A stretch of 64,000 nt of DNA from Plasmodiophora brassicae. Taxonomy: Eukaryota; Endomyxa: Phytomyxea; Phytomyxea; Plasmodiophorida. The stretch's first letter is position 1; every line of letters starts with the position of its first letter. Below the pieces are notes generated by a model that had not been told where the DNA came from, did not search any database, and was given only the letters and a program-made list of their open reading frames with translations. Positions 33,101 through 42,939 of the stretch are shown piece by piece. The stretch spans positions 744,001-808,000 of the forward strand of contig CP145409.1 of assembly GCA_036867785.1 (NCBI GenBank). The letters run 5' to 3'. Position numbers and translations under genes: made by a program.

Positions 33101-33259
33101 GCAGTAGATTCAGCAACAGTGTTGTCACAATAAACATAGGGATTCTGGAGTCATGGGCAAGATCACTTGGAGGTTACGTTGCGCATCGGTGGAGACAGCG
33201 TCAAGGGCTATACAGAGGCAGGACCGGTTACTCTGCACTGGTGTGTATAGTGTAAATGG

Positions 33260-34658
33260 TCATAGGGGCAGCTGTTTGCTGGCTCGCGTTGCCGGCGGTT
33301 TGACCAGGGCGGGTGCCTCGTCGACAATCGCCATGAAGTCGATCATGTAATTGCCGATCACGTCCAGCATCAACTGGAACACGTGTCATCGACGTATGCA
33401 TTCAGTCATCAACCGCAGCTGCACCTTTGTTTCCTCGACGTTCTCCGGATTGTCGCTGTCGTTGTCGGTGGTTTCAGCTGGCGCCGACTTTGGTGGTTCA
33501 TTACCGTCAGCCGTCGCCGTCAATTGTTTCAGCTGCTCGGAATGGTTCAACGACCCACATTGTCGAACACAGCGCTTGGACAGAAATCGTATCAGAGTTT
33601 CAGCAATTCGGTTTCAAGGCGACGCCCATACTTGGTATAGGTTGTTCACCGCCATAATGACCACGCTAATCTCTCGCGAGCGTTCCGCTTTGGCTCGTCT
33701 CCGCTTGTCTTCCTCGCTCTCGCGAAGCGCAGATGTGGACTCGGCCCTGTTCAGAACTCGTTACGAGATGGGGTTGACACTGGGCACCGTTTGCATGGCC
33801 TACTGTTCCAGTTGGGATTGCAGCTGGGCAATCTTGTTGTTTAGGTTGAGGTTCATGGTGATCTGCTCCTTGGTGTAGGAGCTGAATTCGTTCCTCAGCG
33901 TTTCGTTTCTGCTGATCATTGTGTTTTGCCTCTCCATCAGATCTGCCGACCGGGGCAGCAGGTCAGCCCTCGGTGCCAGTCAGTCGTGGCATGGCCGCAC
34001 ACCTTTGTAGGCCATCTCCAGAGCCTGTGATCGACTTAGGATGGATTCCAGTTCGGGCCATTCACTTAGGTTCTCATCTTGGACGCGCGTCAGGAACGCC
34101 TGGTATTGCTCGTGCTGCCGAACCTATATCGAGAGTCAGCAACCTGACAATGCGGGTTCCGCCCACGCCAGCGGACCTGCTTCTTGAGCTGACGGCACTG
34201 TATCTGGATGGTCTTGAGAAATTGCTGTCTACTGGCAATCTCCTTCTCTCGCATCTGCCGCTGTCGTCGTTCCTCCTGTGCCATCCGATCATACTTCATC
34301 CGTTTGTCGTATTTGTCCTATAGCAGGGCATTAAAGACATTCATCGTCGAGAGACAACGGATGCCAACCGCACCTTCAAGAACTTGTTGAATTGCACGAG
34401 AGATTCCTGTAGTTCGAGATCCTTCTTTCGCAACATGTCTTCTCGCCTCTTGTACGCTTCAGCCTGTAGACAGGCGAGCGTTCATAACGCAACGTGACTT
34501 AATCGGGGCGGGTGCACCTTTCGGGCATATTCCTCTTTTTGAGCGTCTAGTGCAATCTGGACCTCGTGCATCTGGCGTTGCTTCTCGAGGAGAAGTGTGG
34601 CGGGCGAAACATGGTCCAGCGTCAACTGAGCAGGCAAGTCCTTACCGTCGTCTGGCAT
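33260..34658 (-). CDS. CFAP73: CFAP73 / CCDC42-family ciliary coiled-coil protein
   Basis: Coiled-coil protein of the CFAP73/CCDC42 family; Chlamydomonas MIA2 of this group is part of the modifier of inner arms complex on the axoneme. It starts MPDDGKDLPAQLTLDHV and continues TLLLEKQRQMHEVQIALDA, AYKRREDMLRKKDLELQ, ESLVQFNKFLK, KEIASRQQFLKTIQIQ, EQYQAFLTRVQDENLSEW and ESILSRSQALEMAYKDLM. The end is LMLDVIGNYMIDFMAIVDE, matching the conserved closing helix. Seven or so short introns, for example gtccgc...gatatag near 34130-34180, restore the frame each time. Predicted length about 330 residues, normal for the family. CFAP73 versus CCDC42 cannot be separated by eye. Confidence 0.85.
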
Positions 34659-34876
34659 GGCTGATGGGTTGTTCCGATGTGGACTGTATGCGCCCCGTTG
34701 TGACTACGACCCACTCGGCGGTGACCACCAGCGTCAGTGCCAATCGCCTGGGTACACCGTATCGATCCAATCCCTGTATCCGTTGCTAATCTCGATATGT
34801 GCTGGAAATTAACCTGGGCCGGGGCTGATGGAAAGATGCCACAAATGCATTGGTAATGCAGAAATGGGGAACCGGT

Positions 34877-35922
34877 TTATTGCGAGACGAGGTTTTCGAT
34901 CAGGTCCTTGAGTGGCTCCTGCTCCTTCTTGTCTATCAGGTTGAATTCGCGAACGAAGAACATGAAGCTGGGAGGCAGTCAAATACACGGACACGTTTGT
35001 GATCGATGGACGATACTGTTTGAAGCAGGTGTTGAGGTGCGCCTCGGCACCAAGCGCCTGCATCTTGGTGAAATGCTCATGGTACAGGTGAGCGTACACC
35101 CGGAACAATCGTTTGAACAGCGTCGGAATGATCTGGGTCTGGAAATTCTGCCGGACGACCAGAATCAGACTGGCTAGGCGGACATAAACGAGAAACATCG
35201 TTGGCTCACCTTCGGAAAGGGAGCACCAATCTGTAGTGGAAAGATATGCTCGTCGTTGAGTTGAGATTCCACCCAGGACATCAAATGGTCAACGTATTCC
35301 GGAGCAGAGCACTGCCGTTGACCACCGTGTTAAAACCAAATCGAGTGCGATACCTGACAAAAAGCATATGACCTTGATCGGTTTCTTGATTTTGACGCCA
35401 TCGGCCCACAGGTACTGGAACGCGTCGCCCGCGCTCATAGCTGGGCAGGATTCCGCGGTGCAGAACTCTGCAATGGTTCCGTACAGTAACGAGATCTGTG
35501 GCAGATTAGGGTCCTGGACACATATCCACCACTGTGGAATCGGTCACCTCACTGCAACAAAGGAATGGATTAGGTTCAACTCTTATAGATTGCAACCGCC
35601 AACCCGGACGTACTTGTAGAAATCGACAGTGTTAACGGCGAGCCATTCATTCATGTCCTGCAGCCATCGATTAACTCTAGGAACCCGAAGGAGCATTTTG
35701 TGTGGCGAAACCGACCTCGCCTTTAGGAAGCTTCACTGCCATGGCCATATCACCGGATCCGAGAGTGGCTTGCGCCTTCAGGTGCATCTCATCGCGCTTG
35801 CTGCCTTTCTCGTGGCTCTTCGTCGGTTTGAACGTCTTTTGTCCCATGCCACTGCTCCAGAGCAGTGCTTAGCGGGCATCGCGACGCGAGCAGGGCAACC
35901 GGGCTTACAAGATCCCCTTCAT
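34877..35922 (-). CDS. MOB1: MOB1-like kinase activator
   Basis: Adaptor that binds and activates NDR/LATS kinases in Hippo, SIN or mitotic-exit type pathways. Spliced sequence begins MKGIF|GMGQKTFKPTKS, then LKAQATLGSGDMAMAVKLP, GEDMNEWLAVNTVDFY, the zinc-binding EFCT/Cys region near 35450-35500, and TLFKRLFRVYAHLYHEHF with EAHLNTCFKQ. The last exon reads FMFFVREFNLIDKKEQEPL, with a stop at 34877-34879. All blocks match MOB1 of animals and fungi. The first intron runs from 35907 (gtaagc) to about 35852 (ggagcag); the second follows KGE. The gene lies 219 bp downstream-side of the CFAP73 start on the same strand. Confidence 0.93.
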
Positions 35923-36256
35923 GGCTACAGAAGTCCAAATCGCAGAGTGAGACTAAAAGCGGAGACGGTCAAACTGATCCCCACGAAGGGAGGTTGCGCG
36001 GGCCAGCGCTGCCCACAGCGACTCAGCAGGCGAGTGTCGAGCAGCCCGTCGGCTACTCAATGACTATATCCGAGGCGAACGTTTTGAACAGCAACCGCAT
36101 TCGAACATTCGAACTTGTTCAGTGAGACCTGGGTTTTCAAATAGCAATAAACGCATTTGATCTATTCGGCAACAGCGAGACGCGTATGGTGCTCAGGAGA
36201 CCCATTTCTCTGGCCATGGTAGGCACGTTTCCCGCGCTGAACGCCCACGTGGTCTC

Positions 36257-37930
36257 TCAATTTCTTGCACGTTGAGGGTGAGTGTGCCTTTTCAAGGCAC
36301 GACCATGTTTCCTTATCTTGGACAGGTGCTGGTCAACGAACGTTATCGCATCGCCCTTGTCTGCCAGACCGGATGGAAGACCACCGTCGTGATGGTCCGA
36401 TGCCATTGCCAGTAGCGTTTTGGCGAGGGCAGACCCGATGTCCTTGAAGGCATCGACTGTGAAAACCGTCGTCCGACCCCGGTCAGTACAATAGTTCGTT
36501 TCCAGCGTGTACGAATGTGTGATGCCAGTTTGTCTATGGCTCACAAGCGTCGGATTTGACGTCAAACAAGATATATGTACGGTTTTCGTACCTGAAGACG
36601 CTGACTCGCCCTGAGCCCGACCTCGACTGACCTCTGCGGTCGCGGGCACACATCAACTTGGATGAAAAGCGGCAGGCTTCAAACGAGAACGTTGGCGTGG
36701 TCATCTCCATCAGTCTAGCAAACAGTAAGGTCTCCGGTTGTTTGTCACCCTGAACAACAAAGGTCAGGTCGATCCCATGAGCAGGCAGCTATTCGCTAAT
36801 ACCACTGCGTTTCCGTACACGAAAACACCTTTCTTGTTGGCGTGCGCGTGAATATCAATGTAATATTGCAGGCGACGGGTTTCTGCCAGCACACCAATCT
36901 CTCGAACCACGCAGGCAATGTCCAAGCCACTCGACGCGCTGTTATAGTGTCGGTTGAGGTCGTTCCCCATCACGTCAGTCCGATAGTTGCCCGCAGCAAC
37001 GCCTGCTCACAGATGTCAGTGCACAGTATGCGATGATGATACGTACACCGAGACGATACCATCCGGGTTCAGCATTGGGACGATCTTGAATAGGAATAGG
37101 TTGCGAAGCGCAACTGCTATAGGATCCCCTACACTCGTCACCTGTTGGCCAGTCACCCGTCGGTTTCAAACAAGCTTGGCGTACCAGTCTGTAGAATGAA
37201 ATCAATAAACCCGTTCATAATGAAGCTGGCAGGCGATTCGCCGGGATGCACACGCGCACTCAGGAACACGACTGGCCTGTGCTGGGCTAGTCGACTACCA
37301 CAGGAATCGCTGCACGGTTCAATGTGACCAGATGAGCAACCGGCGTTCTCGCCTTCAGCGGACGTGACTGTCAGCATATCAATTCGTCGTCCGCCAGCGG
37401 AAATGCCTAAACATTTCCGATGGAAGTACACGGTAGGATCTGGGGTCAGCTTGCCCAGGTACGCCTGCGAGTCCTCGTAGGAAAACGGGTAGCAGAATGC
37501 AAACGAGACTGCATCGTCGTGGCCGTCTTCAAATTGGAAGCGCATCGTCAACTCCATGAGGTCATTGGTCTTGTTGCCCACAGTCTTCCACTCGCAGGGC
37601 AAGCTCAACGGCCGCCAGGTTGGCGAGCTGTCAGTCCACACGACGGGACGGTATCCATTTCGAAACAATGCCGCCTGATCGTTCATATTCACTACTGTTA
37701 TCCGGGCCGTCATCCCAGCTGGATCGCCCTGCTCGGCCCGAACCCTGAAATGAAACCAACTGCGATACGCCTTTGCGCTCGTTGCTCCTGGATCCTCCCG
37801 GATTCGCACCAGGAATGCAGGTTCAAGGTCGCTGTCGACCGCTTCGACATGGTCCAAGTTGCCGGAATCGAAATCGGACCGAAACTCCCATAGGATGCCG
37901 TTAGTCCTGACTCCTGACCCGTGTCCTCAT
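36257..37930 (-). CDS. AGBL4: Cytosolic carboxypeptidase, CCP6/AGBL4-like
   Basis: M14-family zinc carboxypeptidase that trims polyglutamate chains from tubulin, active on ciliary microtubules. The N-domain reads FRSDFDSGNLDHVEAV and SWFHFRVRAEQ, then VSFAFCYPFSYEDSQAYL. The catalytic domain has the zinc motif ARVHPGESPASFIMNGF, MLNPDGI, the DLNRHY motif, YYIDIHAHANKKGVFVYGN (zinc His) and the catalytic Glu in HSYTLETNYCTD. NRHY and FVYGN match CCP6 better than CCP5. Start: ATG 37930 joined by a short intron with gactaac is my best guess; the upstream sequence has few alternatives. The stop is at 36257. It diverges from the G-beta gene. Confidence 0.88.
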
Positions 37931-38041
37931 CAGCTCTGTCGGCTGTCTATTTCAAGGGCAGCGGGCGGGGCCGCGTGAACGTCGCAAGTAACGTTGGGGT
38001 GACGGGGCGCAGTTTGCGACCGGGTGGGCGGGCCTCAGTGT

Positions 38042-38108
38042 GACAAGGTGTGGGTGTGTGTGTGGGTGTGTGGGTGTGTGGGTGTGTGGGTGTGGGTGTG
38101 TGCGCGCG
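38042..38108 (+). repeat. GT/GGGTGT microsatellite
   Basis: An imperfect run of gtgtggg and gtgtgtg units between the divergent CCP6 and G-beta genes. Repeated GGG triplets spaced by TGTGT could form a G-quadruplex on the plus strand. Confidence 0.9.
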
Positions 38109-38402
38109 TGGGCTTCCAATCAAGGTGTGCCGCTGCCCACTGTGACGAACCCACACTGCGTAGCGCCACCGGAGACGGGCTGACAGCTCCAAGAAAGAAA
38201 GGCCACCGCTGCGTCAGTCGTCGTCGTAGCGCGAACGCTCGGAGCAGGTTCGGGCGGGCCGGCGAACGATAGTTGAGTGCGTCTGAACGGCAGGTCAGTT
38301 GACGACGGTTGGGGGGCGTACCCGCGCCCCGCGATCGATCTGCCCGATATTGCTATCTAGGTGATCGGGTGGCTGACGTCGACCATCGCAGGTGAAGGCG
38401 AC

Positions 38403-39743
38403 ATGACGACGAAGGAGAAGATTGAGAAATGCAAGAAGGAGATTGAGGACCTGAAGGCGACGATCCGCGACCTTCGCGGTGACTCCGACAGCGCCGACCA
38501 GCCTTGTAATGCGATTCCGAGTCGTGCTGCTGTGCCGTCTGCTGACGCCATCGCCTGTCGGCATAGTACAACGCGTTGCCCGCGAGCAAGGCGTGTCACC
38601 CGGGACCTGCAGTATCAAGCAGAGACGAATTCTGAAGGGGCACTTTGGCAAGATTTATGCTATGCACTGGAGCGACGATAGTCGTCACCTCGTGTCGGCG
38701 TCTCAGGACGGCAAACTGATTGTATGTTCTGTGGATCTGGATGCCCTATGACGCGCGTTATTTATTCGGCATTGTGAAGGTATGGAATGCGTTCAGCACC
38801 AACAAAGTGCACGCGATTCCTCTGCGCTCGTCTTGGGTCATGACCTGTGCGTACTCACCGCAAGGCACGTTTGTCGCGTGCGGTGGTCTCGACAACCTGT
38901 GCTCTGTCTACAAACTGAGCAACAAAGCTGAAGGCCAACAGGTAGCTTTCGACTGCTCCTAAACGTCGTCCAGAGATCTCATCTGATTCATCCAGCGGAC
39001 GCACTGTGAGCTCGCTCAGCACGAGGGTTACCTGTCGTGCTGTCGCTTCATCAACGAAGGCGAAATCATCACGTCCAGTGGTGACTCGACGTGTATTCTG
39101 TGGGACATTGAGCAGAAGCAGCCCAAGAACACGTTCTCCGACCATGCCGGAGACGTCATGTCTGTGTCGATCTTTGGGCCGGAAGGAAAGACGTTCGTTT
39201 CGGGATCATGTGACGCTACTGCCAAACTGTGGGACACGCGTGCAGATGGCAAATGTATGTGGCGGCATGCGGTTGATCCGCACCAATGTAGTGTATTGAT
39301 GATCCTTTTCTAGCGGCCGTTAAGACATTCCCTGGCCACGAGTCAGATATCAACTCCGTCATGTTCTTCCCTGATGGAAACGCCTTCGGAACTGGTTCCG
39401 ACGATTCTTCTTGCCGTTTGTTTGACATTCGTGCGTACCGCCAGCTGAACAAGTACAGCAGTGACAAGGTCGGCAAGAGAAATGCTCGGTGTTGTAACAT
39501 ATGGGGTTCTCACTGGAATTTCAGATCCTATGCGGTATTACATCAGTCGCATTCAGCAAGACTGGCAAGATGCTCTTCGCCGGATACGACGACTACAACT
39601 GCTACGTCTGGGACACGCTGCTCGGCAGCAACCCGTCACAACTGAGCGGCCACGAAAACCGTGTATCGTGCTTGGGTGTTGCAGCAGACGGCAAGGCGCT
39701 CTGCACTGGATCCTGGGACACGTTCCTCAAGATCTGGGCCTGA
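38403..39743 (+). CDS. GNB1: Heterotrimeric G-protein beta subunit
   Basis: WD40 propeller of a heterotrimeric G protein. The N-terminal helix [18 protein letters not shown] would pair with G-gamma. Then [154 protein letters not shown] and a closing [14 protein letters not shown]. All seven blades are accounted for across six or more exons. The stop at 39741-39743 directly follows LKIWA, close to the family end LKIWN. The match to animal Gb1 is strong. Confidence 0.95.
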
Positions 39744-40220
39744 TGTCGCCCTCTGCGGTCGCCTTCCAAACAGTCTTATGCCACAAACGATAACTGTCTG
39801 ATCTACTACCGACATGTGCAGACCGTGCAATGAGCGTTCGTCGCTGGTTTTTATATATGCTGAATGTAATAAATCACATCGAACTGCTTCCAACACACGA
39901 TAGTGATGAGGGGGGTACCCGCCACATACTCCGGACAACGTCGTAATTTGAAACGCGTAAACACAGGTATGATATGTGCCTTGTCGCGCCTGCGTGGATC
40001 TTTTCGAGCCGGCCTTGGATCAGTGGTTTATCGCGAGCGCCTGGCTTGAGCTGGCCGGGCAGGATCATACTCCCCATCCGATGTCCACCATGAGTCACCA
40101 TGACCCAAGTCAGGACCCCCTGTCGACAGTGCCCGCAATCCGGGAAACTGAACTCACCATGTCATCGATTTGGCGTACCCTCCACCAGTAACCACTCGGG
40201 ATAACGCGCGAGCGATCGGG
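39744..40220. other. Intergenic stretch after G-beta
   Basis: Lower-GC DNA with short frames only. It probably holds the G-beta 3' UTR (an aataaa-like aatgtaataaatc lies near 39863) and no further gene I can support. Confidence 0.4.
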
Positions 40221-41150
40221 TCAGCCTCTCGTCGCGCCGCGTTCTCCTGACCTGGTCAAGCCGCGCCCGTTGATCACTTTCGATTCTAATCGACCCGACG
40301 CGACCGGATCATTGGGATCATATCTGCACTCATAGGAGATAGAATTCACTAAACAAATCAAAACTGGTTCATTATTGGACATTCGTGTGCCGCCGTTTTC
40401 TCCTGGTCTTGACATCACGTTTGTACCGAAGCCGCTCCACCTATCGACGAGTCATAAACGAACTCCGGTCGTTGTTACTGCAGTTGATGTGTCTGTGAAC
40501 GCCAGGACATCCCCGAACGCCGCAGACCAGATCTTCATCGTCGATTTGGCCATCAGAGCGATGTCGATGCTTGACAGCGCCGCATCGTCTTTCTGCAGGA
40601 GTAACAAGTGCACGCGGCCGTTTGTTTTGAACAGGTGCACCCGCCTGGAGTTCAACGGCCGGTGACGAGATCACACCCATTCCCGGTAGAAGATGACTCG
40701 CTACGAAAACAGTCAGATGGTGGCAGACCCACGTGTATCGGCATCGTATCGCAGACCGGAAGATTGTTTCCAATGTCGTCGTCGGTTTTTTCGACTGATG
40801 TTGCGGCGAACCCACGGAAGATGTGTTCATGGGGGCCCCAACGTGAATGTCGTCTCCAGAAACCGTGGCTGTATGGGCGTTGCTGGGTACAAACTCGTCT
40901 AGGTTCCCGTCGCCATGTGCCACAACTGGAGACTCGGCAGTATGCTCATCCTGGTCAATCGAGGACTGATTGATGCGCAACGGTCAGCCTTGAGAATCGA
41001 GGACATCAGCCACGCCTGTTGTATCGTTCCCGGGGCCCAGCATCCGCATCAAGGAACAGGTATATGAAGATGTGGATCGTCGTATATCTCGGTCGATAAC
41101 GACATCCGACAAGTCGTCGTGGTACCTGATCGTAGAAACGCGTTAGCTAA
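40221..41150 (-). CDS. Possible multi-exon hypothetical gene
   Basis: Several protein-like stretches lie on this strand: DDLSDVVIDRDIRR near 41100, SSIDQDEHTAESPVV and DEFVPSNAHTATV near 40900-40980, and GRVHLLLLQKDDAALSSID with MAKSTMKIWSAAFGDVLAF near 40500-40640. Splicing between them is not solved and no family is recognised. Two frames compete over 40450-40660. The gene would end upstream of G-beta's tail. Low confidence. Confidence 0.25.
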
Positions 41151-41225
41151 CAGAGTACTCAAACTAGACTGAGAAGATCTTTCAATGGACTGAGAACTTG
41201 AAGAACACGTTTGCGTGACGCAAAC

Positions 41226-42406
41226 TCATGTCCCGTTCAGATTCCGACAGCGCGTTAACCTCGAATCGAGTGCCAACGGCGCATCACGTCCATGCGCGCG
41301 AAGCACATCGTCGTACTCCTTCCATACGCATTCTACGGCGTTATTCCAACAGGCGGCCAAACGCTCGAAGTCAATGGCGCCGCTGCCGTTCAATCGAACG
41401 TAGACGGGCAGCACTCTGTTATACAACACCTTCTCCTCGCCCGTATGAACGGGCAAATACCGTAGACAACACCTTGGCAAACCGCCAGATGTTTATTATC
41501 CCCTGACAGGCAGGGATGTGGCCGGTTTCCTCTGTCGGGTCGCAATACTGTGCATCAGCAAGGGTGCCCTTGAACACGACAATACGGACCTGTTTGAGGG
41601 ATCGGTTTGCCCACCGAAATGAAACATTGGGGCATACGACGTCAGAACGTCCCAGTTCCATTCCAGAGATACCCCGCCCTGAATGCCCGTCATCTCTGGA
41701 CTGGAACTGGGACGTTCTGACGTCGTACGCCCCAACACGTTTACCAAAAGAGGTTGATGAAATCCACCTGAAACGCAATGAGTTCAACAGATCGAGGGAA
41801 TAGTTATTGTACAAGCCAAGGTTTGAAATGCCCGATCTTGTAGTGTCCGGGCCTGTGATTTTCCGCTGCCCTCACGTTGGTCCGGAGGACGTGCTGAAGC
41901 ATCAGCGCCACCGTTAGCGCAATGCCGGCGTTCAAAGATCCCAACTTCTTCTTCGACACTCGACGGTTGCTTACACAACAGTTCGTGCCCCTTGAACATC
42001 GGTAAAGACAACCCGTTCGAGTCAACGCCGACTTCCAGATAAAAGGCATAGTCGCCTCCGTCAGGATCGCTGCAGCAGCCTTTGTCAATGTGTTCAAGGG
42101 AGATTATGAAGATCTCTATCCGGAGCGTCATTGTTCGATGATCGGGCGCATAGAGATCTTCAGAATCTCCTTCAACACATTGACAAAGGCTGTTGCAGCG
42201 ATCCTGACGGAGACGACTATGCCGGGTGCGGCATTCCTCGATGACCTGCTCCAGCGTGGTCGCAACGGTGACGTCCAGATTGGGTAACAATCGCTCCGTT
42301 CCACAATGGCGCCGGAACTCCTCAGGAATCCAGACGTGGATTTGGAACGACGTAGGCTTTCCCCATCAATTGCGACGCTCATGTACGCCGCCACAGACGT
42401 CGTCAT
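41226..42406 (-). CDS. Unrecognised multi-exon protein containing two foldback repeats
   Basis: Candidate start MTTSVAAYMSVAIDG at 42406, then SFQIHVWIPEEFRRHCG, LPNLDVTVATTLEQVIEEC and DGGDYAFYLEVGVDSNGLSL. This could be a ubiquitin-like or Ras-association-like fold, but that is a guess. Further exons include SLKQVRIVVFKGTLADAQY and a last exon with EKVLYNRVLPVYVRLNGSG and AACWNNAVECVWKEYDDVL, ending at 41226. Two long inverted repeats (41627-41735 and 42045-42223) lie inside. In each, one arm is likely exon and the other could fall in an adjoining intron, for example one starting gtaaac near 41750. Frame choice around the repeats is unresolved. Confidence 0.4.
41627..41735. repeat. Foldback inverted repeat A, 44-bp arms
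   Basis: Left arm 41627-41670 and right arm 41692-41735 are reverse complements with two mismatches; the loop is 21 nt. Read outward from the centre, both arms encode WNWDVLTSYAP. The hairpin could form as RNA or as a cruciform. Confidence 0.95.
42045..42223. repeat. Foldback inverted repeat B, about 75-bp arms
   Basis: Left arm 42045-42119 and right arm 42150-42223 are reverse complements with four mismatches and one single-base gap; the loop is 30 nt. Both arms encode the related peptide NTLTKA.AAILTE.TMP when read outward. Confidence 0.95.
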
Positions 42407-42633
42407 ACCGCTCCACCTACAACCACCGCAGATCAGTAATTCAACTCGTTTGTCCACGCGGGGTCCGTGAACCCCAAAAATCTCAGCGACGGAGTCAGCG
42501 TGACAACTGCAGCCGTACATACGTCTGTGATATGGTACGCTGCTCAAGGAGCTGACCAAGCGGAACCGGGCTAAGGGTCGCCACCCGCCCTGACGACGGC
42601 CAGTATTCGCGGCGCTCCCATGATCGACTACGT

Positions 42634-42781
42634 ACCGACCCGGCGCCGTCGCCCAGTGTTTCAAGTGTATGCACGTGGTCATCCCGAACGTCGTCGCCGG
42701 CCCCGGATCCGCCGATCCCGACATGATTCATCATTGCTGGTTGCATACACTTGACGCACTGGGCGACGGCGCCGGGTCGGT
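42634..42781. repeat. Foldback inverted repeat C, 40-bp arms
   Basis: Left arm 42634-42673 and right arm 42742-42781 are reverse complements with two mismatches; the loop is 68 nt. Weaker similarity extends outward: the two flanks encode HTLETLGDGAGSVR (minus) and HTLDALGDGAGSVR (plus), and further out RVATLSP and RFATLSP. It lies between the divergent gene starts at 42406 and 42940. Confidence 0.92.
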
Positions 42782-42939
42782 GCGTGGTCTGGTCCTGGGC
42801 GCAGCGAACGCTGGCCGTCGTGAACCGCGCGATGCGAACAGTGGGCGGTTCGCGACCCTCAGCCCGGCAGGCCACCTCATCGTAGGCTATCAGCGATTGG
42901 CGGCGCAACCGTTCTGCCACGTCGGGCTCGACGTTGACC

